Positions 8,210 to 18,600 of a DNA stretch of 54,802 bases are shown piece after piece (positions within the stretch are counted from its first letter, which is position 1; every line of letters begins with the position of its first letter). This stretch comes from Oscillospiraceae bacterium. Its GTDB lineage: Bacteria > Bacillota > Clostridia > Oscillospirales > Oscillospiraceae. Location of the stretch: positions 1 through 54,802 of the forward strand of contig JAGBEA010000026.1 of the NCBI GenBank assembly GCA_017937195.1. Direction: 5' to 3'. The notes under the pieces were generated by a model that was given only the letters and a program-made list of their open reading frames with translations, searched no databases and was not told where the DNA came from. The position numbers and the translations under genes are program-made.

Positions 8210-9395
8210 GGCACAAATTCTCTCTTGTCTGATTGACAGTCACGAGAAAAAAGATCCGGAAAACAGTAACTCGCGTAAAGCATCTATTTCCATTAGTAAA
8301 AAATATCCAGCGTATAACGAACCGCTGAGCGAAGCTCATTATGATATCGAAGCCGCCATCGACCACTTGCTGAGTTGGGGGTTTGTTCAGTGCAGCAAAA
8401 ATCAGCAGGGGTATTATACGAAAGTTACATTGCTGGAATCTGCATTACCAAAAATCTATCCGTTCCTGAACAGAGTACCTAAAGAGGAATTATGGAGAAT
8501 TCAGAAAGATCTTCTTCAAAAAATGAATGCTCCAGTTGAGAGCATCATAGGAAGATTTTGTACAGCTATGCTGGAACGAATCGAACAGCGAAAAGATGTT
8601 GAATATGGACTGGCCAAGGATATAAAACTCTTGGAAGATGTGTTGCTGGCTTTAATCCATATTGAGAGGTTGACCGAAGAAACATATATTCGCAACTTTT
8701 CTGAGATGGTATTTCATGATTCCAAACGCCTGCAAACTCTCCTCGGACCGGTCTCCCGAATCCTTTTGGATTACGGCAACGGGGTCGGTCAAAAGGAAAC
8801 TGTGCTTGCCCAGCACAATTTGATCAGCAACCCCGGTTATGTGTACATAAAGGGCGACTGGCAGATTCAGTGTCAGGGGCGGTGCATTTCTACAAATATG
8901 TTTCGTGGTGGAATTGCCATCTCCTCGGATGCCTTGGATGAGATCGAACACATCACGATTCCCGGAAAAACCATCATCTCGGTGGAAAACCTGACGACTT
9001 ATCACGACACAAAGGAGAGTCAGGGTGCCATCATTTATCTGGGCGGCTTTATGAATACGGTCCGTACGAACCTTCTGAAAAAGCTATACGCGTGTGAGCC
9101 TGATGCAGGTTATTTTCATAAGGGAGACCTTGACCCGTATGGTTTTTTAATATTAGAGAACCTGAAGGATAAAACAGGCATTCCGTTCAAACCATTGGAT
9201 ATGGATTTGGATACACTGCAACATTGTCATAGGAGCGGACATTTCAGGCCGTTGGATGAGGCGGACAGAAAAGCGATCAGCTCACCAACCCTGATAGAAT
9301 ATCAGCCAATTTTACAGTACATGATTCAACACAACTGTAAAATTGAGCAGGAATGCTTTGAGGCTATGAAATTGGAACGATCGGTAGGGATGTAA
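8196..9395 (+). CDS. jetD: Wadjet nuclease JetD, Toprim-type
   Basis: A 399-residue protein with the architecture of JetD: an N-terminal part of about 150 residues (DUF3322-like, arm and dimer region) and a C-terminal topoisomerase VI A-like/Toprim part (DUF2220-like). The metal-binding residues are present: Glu264 in SVENLT and Asp311/Asp313 in KGDLDPYGF. JetD cuts the plasmid DNA that the JetABC motor has recognised. The start at ATG 8196 lies inside the jetC end, with GGAGGTGAG just upstream, and gives the usual family length. Nothing indicates decay. It closes the conserved four-gene set; the next gene begins 86 bases downstream. Confidence 0.94.
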   Translation: MMGYEAQILSCLIDSHEKKDPENSNSRKASISISKKYPAYNEPLSEAHYDIEAAIDHLLSWGFVQCSKNQQGYYTKVTLLESALPKIYPFLNRVPKEELWRIQKDLLQKMNAPVESIIGRFCTAMLERIEQRKDVEYGLAKDIKLLEDVLLALIHIERLTEETYIRNFSEMVFHDSKRLQTLLGPVSRILLDYGNGVGQKETVLAQHNLISNPGYVYIKGDWQIQCQGRCISTNMFRGGIAISSDALDEIEHITIPGKTIISVENLTTYHDTKESQGAIIYLGGFMNTVRTNLLKKLYACEPDAGYFHKGDLDPYGFLILENLKDKTGIPFKPLDMDLDTLQHCHRSGHFRPLDEADRKAISSPTLIEYQPILQYMIQHNCKIEQECFEAMKLERSVGM

Positions 9396-9413
9396 ATTCG
9401 TAGGAGAATTACT

Positions 9414-9440
9414 ATGCGTTTTGAGGCGGATAAAGAATAA
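9414..9440 (+). other. Eight-codon open frame with strong ribosome site, followed by a hairpin
   Basis: ATG at 9414 follows TAGGAG by seven bases and encodes MRFEADKE before a TAA. Immediately after comes a perfect 7-base stem CTCTCAC (9441-9447) with GTGAGAG (9453-9459). It may be a small leader or uORF that tunes translation of the next gene; it could also be chance. Confidence 0.3.
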
Positions 9441-9481
9441 CTCTCACCACCTGTGAGAGAAAGATATGTGAGGTGAGCAGA

Positions 9482-9946
9482 ATGGGACTCCTTGAATGTG
9501 CCAGCGGAGCATCTGTCTGGCGCGGTTATGATTATTACAAAAAGAAGAAGATTGTGCGCCTTGAAGAAATCGGGACAAATGCCTTCTCTGCAAAAGTTTC
9601 GGGCAATTCGAGTGAACCCTATTCTGTCGAGCTCCACATTGACCACCCGAGAAAATCTAAATGCAACTGCCCTCATGCAAATGGGAAAAGAATTATCTGC
9701 AAGCACATTGTCGCTACATACTTCACTGTACTTCCGGATGAAGCAGAAAAGTTCTATACAGAAGCAACAGCCTATCAGGAGGAAGAAGAAAAGCGGCAGG
9801 AGGAGTTTTCCGATAAAGTGTGTCACTATGTCTGGCACATGAAAAAGAGCGAACTGCAGGAAGCGCTTTTGCAACTGCTTTTTGAAGGTCCGGATTGGCA
9901 ATTTGACCGTTTTGTTCGACAAAACGGATTGGAAGATGATTGGTAA
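9482..9946 (+). CDS. SWIM zinc-finger protein next to Wadjet
   Basis: A 154-residue protein. A SWIM-type zinc-binding motif lies at about residues 59-75: KCNCPHANGKRIICKHIVA, giving CxC-x9-CxH. SWIM domains bind zinc and are seen in proteins that act on nucleic acids or on partners of helicases. The rest is charged; residues about 95-120 are rich in Glu (EEEEKRQEEF) and probably helical. A GTG at 9473 is an alternative start, but GAGGTGAG is correctly placed for ATG 9482. It is the last gene before the terminator at 10001-10029 and is read in the same direction as jetABCD, so it may be co-transcribed. A role in Wadjet is not established. Confidence 0.82.
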   Translation: MGLLECASGASVWRGYDYYKKKKIVRLEEIGTNAFSAKVSGNSSEPYSVELHIDHPRKSKCNCPHANGKRIICKHIVATYFTVLPDEAEKFYTEATAYQEEEEKRQEEFSDKVCHYVWHMKKSELQEALLQLLFEGPDWQFDRFVRQNGLEDDW

Positions 9947-10000
9947 CCCAATTTCCTTTAACCCAATTAACTTTAACATTTCCACGAGTTTTCCAAAACT

Positions 10001-10029
10001 AAAAGACCACCCTGCGGGGTGGTCTTTTT
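10001..10029. terminator. Bidirectional terminator closing the defence island
   Basis: AAAAGACCACCC pairs with GGGTGGTCTTTT around a short loop, followed by T5 on the plus strand; it is A-rich on the other side and so works for the convergent gltS too. The same stem recurs at 11712, 43040 and 44785. Confidence 0.9.
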
Positions 10030-10044
10030 GCATCATATGGTCTT

Positions 10045-11484
10045 TTACGCTTCTTCCTTCCACTCCGCCACGGCGGCGTTGGCGTACTTCTTTTTGAAGA
10101 TGCGGCGGCGGAACAGAAACACGGTGTAGACCAACCACAGCACGAAGAAGATGGCGCAGGCGACGGCGGCATTGGTCAGCGACTGACCTGCAAAGCTCAG
10201 CAGGAACAGCAGCGGCGCGATCATCACCATCGCCGGGAAGTTGGAGAGGATGTAGAGGCTGGAGGTGGGGGTGCGCAGACCGGGGTCGACCTCCTTCATC
10301 AAGATCATACCGTTGGAGGCGGTGCCGGTCAATGTACCGAAGGACATAAGGAAGAACTCGTGCTCAAAGCCGCGGAAGCACTCCTTGGACACCATACGGA
10401 TATAGATGTAGGTGATAATCGTACCCACCAGACTGAGCACCACGATGGGCAGGATATAGTTCTTGATATCGTTGATCTCGATGGCGGCCACGCCGGCCAC
10501 GATCATCAGGTCAAAGGAGAAGCCGGAGATGCGGTCCATCTGGTAGTTGTTGATGTACACGCGGTGCATCAGATTATACTTGCGCAGGTGCTTGACCACA
10601 AAGCGGATCAGCATCGCCGCCAGCGACGCCCAAAGGAAGTTAAAGCCCCAGGCGATGCTGTTGGTGAAGTTGGACAAGCTGCCCAGCAAAACCATAAAGC
10701 CGAAGGACAGCGCATAGGCCAGAGCCACGAAGCCCGCCTGAATGGTGAACTTATCCACCGATTCATTGTCGGGGATCTCGTCGCCGTTGGGGTTGGTCTG
10801 ATCCACCACCTCGCCGTCGGGTCTTGCGCTGCGGACATACAGACTGCCCCGTTTTTTGGAGATATTGATGTGCAGCACGCCGAACACAGAGGCCACCACA
10901 AAGCCGATGGAGGCGAGGGACAGACCGAAGCTGCCGTTGCCGGCAAACATCGCCGCCGGCGTGTTGGTAAAGTTGATATCCCAGCTCAGTGCGTTGCCCG
11001 GACCCTGACCGAAGGCCAGCGGCAGGATGAGGCCGCAGACATAGGACACCACCTTACTGCCGCTGCGCGTCAGCAAAAACAGCACCATCGTGATGCCCAG
11101 ACCCACGAAGGCCTGCAGCATATAGGTGCCGCCCTGCAGTGCGCCGAACTCCACCACCTGCGTGCGGCTTGTCTTGTGGGTGCTCTTCTCGGTTTTCAGG
11201 CTCATAGCGGCAAAGCCGATGGCCAGACAGTGGTAGGTGATGACCTGCATCAGCCGGTTATCCACCAGCACAAAGCCGAAAGACTTGCTGATGATGTTCA
11301 GCACCAGCAGCATCGCGCCGCCCAGCAGCGCCGAGGGGATCAGACATTTGCGGAACAGCGGCACTGTGCGGCGCAGGATATTGCCCGCCATCAAAAACAG
11401 CAGCAGCAGACCCATCTGCACCAAAAATGCCCAAACGGCGTCATAATTAGCCATTGTAAAGTCCCAACTGGAAGCATAATCCAT
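10045..11484 (-). CDS. GltS-type sodium/glutamate symporter
   Basis: A 479-residue integral membrane protein of the ESS family, which imports glutamate with Na+. Around ten hydrophobic segments can be seen. Two signature regions are present: FGQGPGNA in the first half and FGTLTGTASNGMILMKEVDP in the second, the mirrored reentrant loops of the family. A hydrophilic insert (residues about 210-245, ending IPDNESVDKF) divides the two halves. Family members usually have about 400-450 residues; the extra length is the N-terminal extension and a basic C-terminal tail. The gene has its own consensus promoter (11523-11551). Glutamate import fits with the glutamate dehydrogenase encoded at 51.2-52.6 kb. 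Confidence 0.85.
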   Translation of the reverse strand: MDYASSWDFTMANYDAVWAFLVQMGLLLLFLMAGNILRRTVPLFRKCLIPSALLGGAMLLVLNIISKSFGFVLVDNRLMQVITYHCLAIGFAAMSLKTEKSTHKTSRTQVVEFGALQGGTYMLQAFVGLGITMVLFLLTRSGSKVVSYVCGLILPLAFGQGPGNALSWDINFTNTPAAMFAGNGSFGLSLASIGFVVASVFGVLHINISKKRGSLYVRSARPDGEVVDQTNPNGDEIPDNESVDKFTIQAGFVALAYALSFGFMVLLGSLSNFTNSIAWGFNFLWASLAAMLIRFVVKHLRKYNLMHRVYINNYQMDRISGFSFDLMIVAGVAAIEINDIKNYILPIVVLSLVGTIITYIYIRMVSKECFRGFEHEFFLMSFGTLTGTASNGMILMKEVDPGLRTPTSSLYILSNFPAMVMIAPLLFLLSFAGQSLTNAAVACAIFFVLWLVYTVFLFRRRIFKKKYANAAVAEWKEEA

Positions 11485-11522
11485 AGGTTTCTCAACTCCG
11501 TATCATAGGGGATTTCCATTAA

Positions 11523-11551
11523 AGTATAGCCAAATCGGCTTTTTTTGTCAA
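11523..11551 (-). promoter_or_regulatory. Promoter of the gltS-like gene
   Basis: On the minus strand TTGACA (11546-11551) and TATACT (11523-11528) are 17 bases apart, about 40 bases before the start codon. Confidence 0.8.
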
Positions 11552-11582
11552 TAAAGAAGCCATTAGGAGCGCCGCCGCACCC

Positions 11583-11612
11583 CCCAGCCCCCCTCGTCAG
11601 AGGGAGGCTGGG
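11583..11612. repeat. Dispersed palindrome, CCCAGCC...GGCTGGG type
   Basis: CCCAGCCCCCCT pairs with AGGGAGGCTGGG around a six-base loop. It resembles the CCTCCCT-type extragenic palindrome seen at 54460-54510 and is probably one member of a dispersed repeat family common in gut Clostridia. It lies in the 271-base gap between gltS and the cyclophilin gene, which otherwise holds only the gltS promoter and a terminator. Confidence 0.55.
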
Positions 11613-11711
11613 CACAGTTTATCCTCTACTCCTTTTTAACATTGTACCTTTTCTGTTCATCGCTAAAGCTCTTTTGCGCCACGCGACTATCGCGTGGTTT
11701 TCGTTTACAGC

Positions 11712-11741
11712 AAAAAGACCACCCCGTGGGGTGGTCTTTTT
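11712..11741 (-). terminator. Terminator after the cyclophilin gene
   Basis: AAAAAGACCACCCC pairs with GGGGTGGTCTTTTT, with a T-run at the exit on both strands. It lies 15 bases downstream of the cyclophilin stop codon. Confidence 0.9.
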
Positions 11742-11755
11742 GCGCAGTACTTATC

Positions 11756-12466
11756 TTATTGCGCCTTCTCGGTGCGGATGGTCACCGATTTCATCACCGG
11801 CTGCTGCGCCTTGGCGATGGAGCCGTTGCCATCGATGGGGCGGGCGGCGGCGCACACCGCATCCACGATATCCATACCCTCCACCACATAGCCGAAGGCG
11901 GCGTAATTGCCGTCCCAGCCGGTGTAATCCTGATGCATAATGAAGAACTGGGAGCTGGCGCTGTTATAATCCTGCGCTCGGGCCATAGAGATGGCGCCCC
12001 GCTTGTGGGACAGCGGATTGTTGTAGCCGTTGGCCGCAAACTCACCCACGATGGTGCGGTCGGAGCCGCCGTAGCCGGTGCCCTCGGGACAGCCGCCCTG
12101 CATCATATAGCCATACATAATGCGGTGGAAGGTCAGGCCGTCATAGAACCCTCTCTTGGCCAGCATCACGAAGTTGGCGGCGGTGACGGGCGCGGCGGAC
12201 TGGTCCAGCTGCACCGTGATGACGCCGTAGCCCTCCATATCGATGTCGGCGTAGTAGATGAGGTCCTGCTCCAGCAGCTTCACATCGGCGGTGACGCTGC
12301 CGGCAGGCTTGCCGCCGGTGCCGCCATTGCCGGTGCCGGAGGTGAAGTCCGTCTTATCCTTACCGCCCAGCGCCAGCACCAGTACCACCGCCGCCACCGC
12401 CACCGCGGCGAGGACGAAGGGCACGGGATTGCGCTTGGGCTGCTTGCTGCTCTTTTTCTTGCTCAT
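11756..12466 (-). CDS. Membrane-anchored peptidyl-prolyl isomerase (cyclophilin)
   Basis: A 236-residue protein. Residues 1-14 are lysine-rich, residues 15-35 form one transmembrane helix (FVLAAVAVAAVVLVLALGG), and no lipobox follows, so it is an N-in membrane anchor with the enzyme outside. Residues about 65-235 are a cyclophilin domain, with FHRIMYGYMMQGG, the SASSQFFI segment and GYVVEGMDIVD; the catalytic arginine is in FHR. It helps folding of exported proteins. It is divergent from the large surface protein, with 168 bases between the two starts, a suggestive partnership that is inference only. AGGAAAGGA precedes the ATG. Confidence 0.92.
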   Translation of the reverse strand: MSKKKSSKQPKRNPVPFVLAAVAVAAVVLVLALGGKDKTDFTSGTGNGGTGGKPAGSVTADVKLLEQDLIYYADIDMEGYGVITVQLDQSAAPVTAANFVMLAKRGFYDGLTFHRIMYGYMMQGGCPEGTGYGGSDRTIVGEFAANGYNNPLSHKRGAISMARAQDYNSASSQFFIMHQDYTGWDGNYAAFGYVVEGMDIVDAVCAAARPIDGNGSIAKAQQPVMKSVTIRTEKAQ

Positions 12467-12573
12467 AACTGTGTTCCTTTCCTGCAGTGTTTCACTGCCA
12501 TCACTCTACCCTGCCGCATCGGATTTGTAAACCCTTTTTTCCGCAAATCGCCCCGATTTCTCCGGCGTGTCGC

Positions 12574-12602
12574 TTGAATTGGGGCGCGGCAGGGTATATA
12601 AT
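12574..12602 (+). promoter_or_regulatory. Promoter of the large surface-protein gene
   Basis: TTGAAT (12574-12579) and TATAAT (12597-12602) are 17 bases apart. AGGAGTG at 12621-12627 is the ribosome site, eight bases before ATG 12635. Confidence 0.82.
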
Positions 12603-12634
12603 GATGATAACTATACTTTTAGGAGTGTTGCACC

Positions 12635-15600
12635 ATGAAAAAACGCCTGCTTGCATTGCTGACAGTACTGTGTATGCTGCTGTCCATGCTGCCTGCCACC
12701 GCTTTTGCCAAGACGGTGGAGCCGCTGGAGCCGGTATACATCTCCCAGTATAACCCCCTCTACGGCGAGCCGGATGAGGGCATCACACTGGAGCAGTATG
12801 CCCCCGTCACCCTCGCTGACCACGCCTTTGAGGGTCAGGTCTATCCCGACGACCGCGAGCAGGTGGTGGCGACGCTGCGCGCCGGACTGGAGGCGCGGCA
12901 AAACACCATCACCTTCAACTATTTCCTTGACGGCGACACCTATGACGGCAGCGAGGGTGCCGGCAAGGCGATGCTGAGCGGTCTGTTCGCCTCCGCGCTG
13001 GAGCATACCGGCGAGCCCACCGAGGGCGACTACATCCGCTGGGTGTATGAGCAGATGTCCGCCGGCAGCGACGGCTATATCTATGGCGGTGACTACTATC
13101 TCACCATCACCTTCACTATGACCTACTACACCACCGCCGCGCAGGAGCAGGCGGTGACCGACAGGCTGGCCACGGTGATGCCCTCCTTCGGCTTCACCGC
13201 CGAGACGGATGACTACACCAAGGTCAAGACCATCTACGACTACATCTGCGACAATGTGGTCTATGACAACGCCAATCTGAAGGATGACAGCTATAAGCTG
13301 AAGTACACCGCCTACGCCGCCCTCATCAACGGCACCTCCGTGTGTCAGGGCTACGCGGTGCTGCTGTACCGGATGCTGCTGATGGCAGGGGTGGATAACC
13401 GCGTCATCACCGGTATCAGCAACGGCGGTAACCATGCGTGGAACATCGTGCAGCTGGGCGAGTACTACTACGATGCCGACAGCACGTGGGACGCCGGCGA
13501 GACGGAGTACGACTATTTCCTCCGCTGCCCCGCCAATTTTGACCCCACCCATACCCGCCACGATGAGTATAATACCGCCGCCTTCAACACCGCCTATCCT
13601 ATGGCCGATGCGGACTATTACCCCCATGCCGCAGATACCCTGCCCGAGGGCTTGACCTATACCGTCAGCGGCGACAATGTCACCATCACCGGCTATACCG
13701 GCACGCTGACCGAGCTGACCATTCCCTCCACCATCGAGGGCAAGACGGTCACCGCCATTGGAGCTTCCGCATTTACTTTCTGCAGCAGTCTGGTCAAGGT
13801 CACCTTGCCCAACTCTGTCACAAAAATCGGCAGTTCCGCCTTCAATACCTGCTCCAACCTGACAAGCGTCAATATCCCCACCGGTGTCACGGTTATTGAG
13901 CCTTTCACTTTCCAGCAGTGTTCATCCTTGACCGATATTGACCTGCACGAAAACATTACTGCTGTGGGCAAGTATGCATTTGCCAATTGCTCGGCATTGA
14001 AAACCATCGCCATCCCTGCCGGTGTCACCGCTTTGGAAGAGCGAACCTTTTATCAGTGTGTCAATCTGACAACTGTCTCTCTGCCCCAACAGCTTTTGGC
14101 CATTGGCGCTCACGCTTTTTCCCAGTGCACAAGCCTGAAGAGCATTTCTATCCCCGACACTGTCACCGCGATTGGCGATAGCGCTTTCTATTTCTGCTCC
14201 GCGCTGAAGGCGCTTGACCTGCCTGCAAATCTTATTTCTATCGGCGCTTCCGCGTTCAACAGCTGTGAAAAGCTGACATCCGTCACCGTACCCAATAAAG
14301 TTACCGGCATCGGGAATGAAGCATTCCAGAACTGCGATGATTTGACGCGCATCACCTTCACCGGCGATTTGCCCACCATCGGCAGTTCCTGCTTCCCTTC
14401 TTCTTACGGCTATGCCGCCACCGCTTACTATCCCTGCGATAACGACACTTGGACGGATACGGCGGTAGCCAATCTCACCGCCACCTACAGCAAGGTCACT
14501 TGGACGGCTGCCCACGACCCCAAGACCGTGTCCGGCACGCCCAGCTCCTGCTTCACCGGCGGTCTTTCCGACGGTGTGCAGTGCGAAAAGTGCTCCACTT
14601 GGCTGACCCCCCAGACCCCCGTCCCCGCCGGTCATAAGTTCGAGAGCGGCTACTGCACCGTCTGCGCCCTGCCCGAGGGCTTGACCTACACCGTCTACGG
14701 CAATCAGGTCTCCGTCACCGGCTATACCGGCATCCTGACGGAGCTGACCATCCCCGCTACCATTGAGGGCAAAGCGGTAACAGTCATCTCTTTCGGTGCC
14801 TTTGAAGAATGCTCCGATCTGGAATCCGTCACGCTGCCGGGCAGTGTGACCACCATTGGCGGCTTCGCCTTTGACAGCTGCACTTCCCTCAAGAGCATCA
14901 ACTTCCCCTCCTCTGTGAAGACCATCGGTCCTTCGGCATTCCGAAACTGCACTGCGCTGGAATCCGTCGTGCTGCTGGGCGATGTGACCGCCATTGACAG
15001 CTCGGCCTTTAGCGGCTGTACTTCCCTCAAAAGCATCAACCTTCCCGCATCTATCACCTCTTTGGGCGGCTCAGCCTTCTATGGCTGCACCAGCCTCAAG
15101 AGCATCACTGTTCCCGCCTCCATCACTACGCTCGGTGACTATCTGTTCTATAACTGCACCGCGCTGGAATCCGTCACGCTGCAGGGTAAGGTGACTTCCA
15201 TCGGCATTGCCGCTTTTGCCGGCTGCGATGCGCTCAAGAGCATCGACCTCCCCGACTCTGTGGTGGCCATCGGTACCAACGCATTTTCCTCCTGCTATGT
15301 GCTGGCGGATATTACCATCCCCAATAAGGTCACCAAAATTGGCGAGAATACCTTCTCCTTCTGCAAGGCTTTGACGGATATCACCATCCCCAACTCCGTA
15401 AAGACCGTGGCTAAGAATGCCTTCATCGGCTGCTCCTCTCTGAAGTCCGTCACCTTTGGCAGCGGTGTCACCGAAATCGCCAATTATGCTTTCGACACCT
15501 GCAGCTCTCTCTCAAGCATTACCTTTACCGGCGACCTGCCCACCATTGGGGCGCGCGCCTTCTCCGGCACCACCGCCACTGCCCTCTACCCCTGCAACAA

Positions 15601-18600
15601 TGACACTTGGACGGATACAGCGGTTGCTGACCTCGCCGCCGCCCACACCTCTGTCACTTGGACGGCCGACCACGACCCCAAGACCGTGTCCGGCACGGCC
15701 AACTCCTGCTTCACCGGCGGTATCTCCGACGGCGTGCAGTGCACCATCTGCGAGGAGTGGCTGACCCCCCAGACCCCCGTCCCCGCCGGTCATAAGTTCG
15801 AGAGCGGCTACTGCACCATCTGCGGTCTGCCGCAGGGCTTGCAGTATCGGCTCACCGTCATCGGTGAAGAGGTCTGCAACGATAAGCTGACCATCATCGG
15901 CTACACCGGCACGCTGACCGAGCTGACCGTCCCCGAAACCATCAACGGCAAGACCGTCACCGCCATCGGAGACGGCACCTTTATGAGTCACACCACGCTG
16001 AAGAAAGTCACGCTGCCCGACACCATTACCGAAATCGGCTATAACGGTTTTGCTTATTGCCGCCCGCTGGAAAGCATTAACATCCCCAGCGGTGTCACCA
16101 CCATCAAGGGACACGCTTTCGAGGGCTGTAATCAGCTGACGGAAATCACGCTGCCCGCCGGTCTTATCTCCGTTGAGACTTACGCCTTCGCCGACTGCGC
16201 AGGTCTCACAGAGGTGACCATCCCCAACAAGGTCACCTCCATTGGCAGCAAAGCCTTCGCCTATTGTGACAACCTGCGCAGCATCACCTTCACCGGTGAC
16301 CTGCCTGCGGTGGATGCCTACGCCTTCCATGAGACCACCGCCACCACCCTCTATCCCTGCAACAATGACACTTGGACGGATATGGCGGTTGCTGACCTCG
16401 CTGCCGCCCACACCTCTGTCACTTGGACGGCTGCCCACGACCCCAAGACCGTGTCCGGCACGCCCAACTCCTGCTTCACCGGCGGTATCTCCGACGGCGT
16501 GCAGTGCACCATCTGCGAGGAATGGCTCACCCCCCAGACCCCCGTCCCCGCCGGTCACAAGAATGAAAACGGCTACTGCACCGTCTGCGGTCTGCCCGAG
16601 GGCTTGACCTACACCGTCTACGGCGATACGGTCACCGTCACCGGTTATACCGGCACGCTGACCGAGCTGACCATTCCCGCCACCATTGAGGGCAAGACCG
16701 TCACCGCGCTGGATGGCGGCGGCGCATTCCAGCACAACACCACCCTTAAAAAGGTCACGCTGCCCGACACGCTGACCGCTTTCGGTGGCTATACCTTCAA
16801 CGGCTGCTCCGCGCTGGAGAGCGTCAACATCCCCGCAGGCGTCAAGAGCATCGGCGGCTACAGCTTCGCCAACTGCACCGCCCTCAAGAGCATCACCATT
16901 CCCGAGGGTGTTACGGAAATCGGCGTCCACGCCTTCTACCAGTCGGGACTCACCTCCGTCACCGTTCCCAACTCTGTCACCTCTGTGCTCGGCGGCGCGT
17001 TCTCCTACTGCAAGAGCCTCACCGATGTGACGCTGGGCAGCGGACTTACCGTTCTGCCCACCAGTCTGTTCTCCGGCTGCTCTGCACTGAAGACGCTGAC
17101 CATTCCGGCAAATGTCACCACCATCGGTGACTACGCCTTCCAGCACTGCACCGCGCTGGAGCGCATCACCATCCCCAGTAAAGTCACCGACATCGGTCAG
17201 TACGCCTTCTATAACTGTGACGCGCTGGAGGAAATCACCTTCACCGGCGACCTGCCCATCTTTGGCACGGCCTGCTTCGACGCCGCCACCGCCACCGCCC
17301 TCTATCCCTGCGATAACGACACTTGGACGGATACGCTGGTTGCCAATCTGGCTTCCGCCTACCCCTCCGTCACTTGGACGGCTGCCCACGACCCCAAGAC
17401 CGTGTCCGGCACGCCCAATTCCTGCTTCTCCGGCGGCATTTCCGACGGCGTGCAGTGCACCATCTGCGAGGAGTGGCTGACCCCCCAGACCCCCGTCCCC
17501 GCCGGTCACAAGCTGATTGTTGACGGCTACTGCACCGTCTGCGGTCTGCCGCAGGGCTTGACCTACACCGTCAACGGCGATACCGTCACCGTCACCGACT
17601 ACACCGGCAGCCTGACGGAGCTGACAATCCCCGAAACCATCAACGGCAAGACCGTCACCGCCATCGATGATTACGCCTTTGACGGCTGCGTGAGATTGAC
17701 GCGCATCACCCTCCCCGATTCCGTCACCACCATCGGCAAGTTCGCCTTTATGAGCTGCTCTGCGCTGGAGAATGTCAACATCCCCGCCTCTGTCAACGCC
17801 ATCCGGAACGGCACCTTCTCCGGCTGCGCCTCCCTCAAAACCGTTTCCCTCCCCTCGCACATCGGTTCCATCGGCGATTACGCCTTCGATGGCTGCACCG
17901 GTCTGGAGCGCATCACCCTCCCCAATTCCGTCACCTCCATCGGTATGTACGCTTTTGAAAGCTGCACCGCACTGGAGCGCATCACCATCCCCGCCTCTGT
18001 CACCGACATCGGCAAGCACGCCTTTGTTTACTGCTCGCACCTTGCGGAAGTACGTTTCCTCGGCAATGCGCCCATCTTTGGCCCGAACTGCTTCTCCGGC
18101 GTGACCGCCGATGCTTACTACCCCTGCGGCGACACTTGGACGGAAAACAAGCTGCAGAGCTACGGCGGCAGCATCTCTTGGACGGTCGAGCACAACTATG
18201 TGGGCGGCATCTGCACCGGCTGCGGCGCAGCGGAGCCCTCTGTAGACGGCGTATACCGCCTTGCAGGCTCCAACCGCTTTGATACCGCCTTCAAGAGCGC
18301 CGATGCGCTGAAGGAGGTCATGGGCGTGGACAAATTCCCCGCCGCCATCGTCACCAGCGGTATGAACTTTGCCGACGCCCTCGCCGGCAGCTATCTGGCA
18401 GCGCGTACCGGCGCACCCATCCTGCTGACCGACAATGACAATATGGCAGATGTCATCGCCTATATCCTCGAAAATGTGGAAGAGGGCGGCGTTGTTTACG
18501 CCCTCGGCGGCAGCTCCATCGTCAGCGATACGCTGCGCGCCGTGACAAACAGCGGCTACACCTTCAAGCGTCTGGCCGGTGCCAGCCGCTTCGAGACCAA

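Noticed and set aside
14448-17670. CRISPR-like pattern of repeats
   Set aside because: The repeats are about 300 bases long, in-frame and inside a coding gene. The intervals are coding LRR blocks, not spacers.
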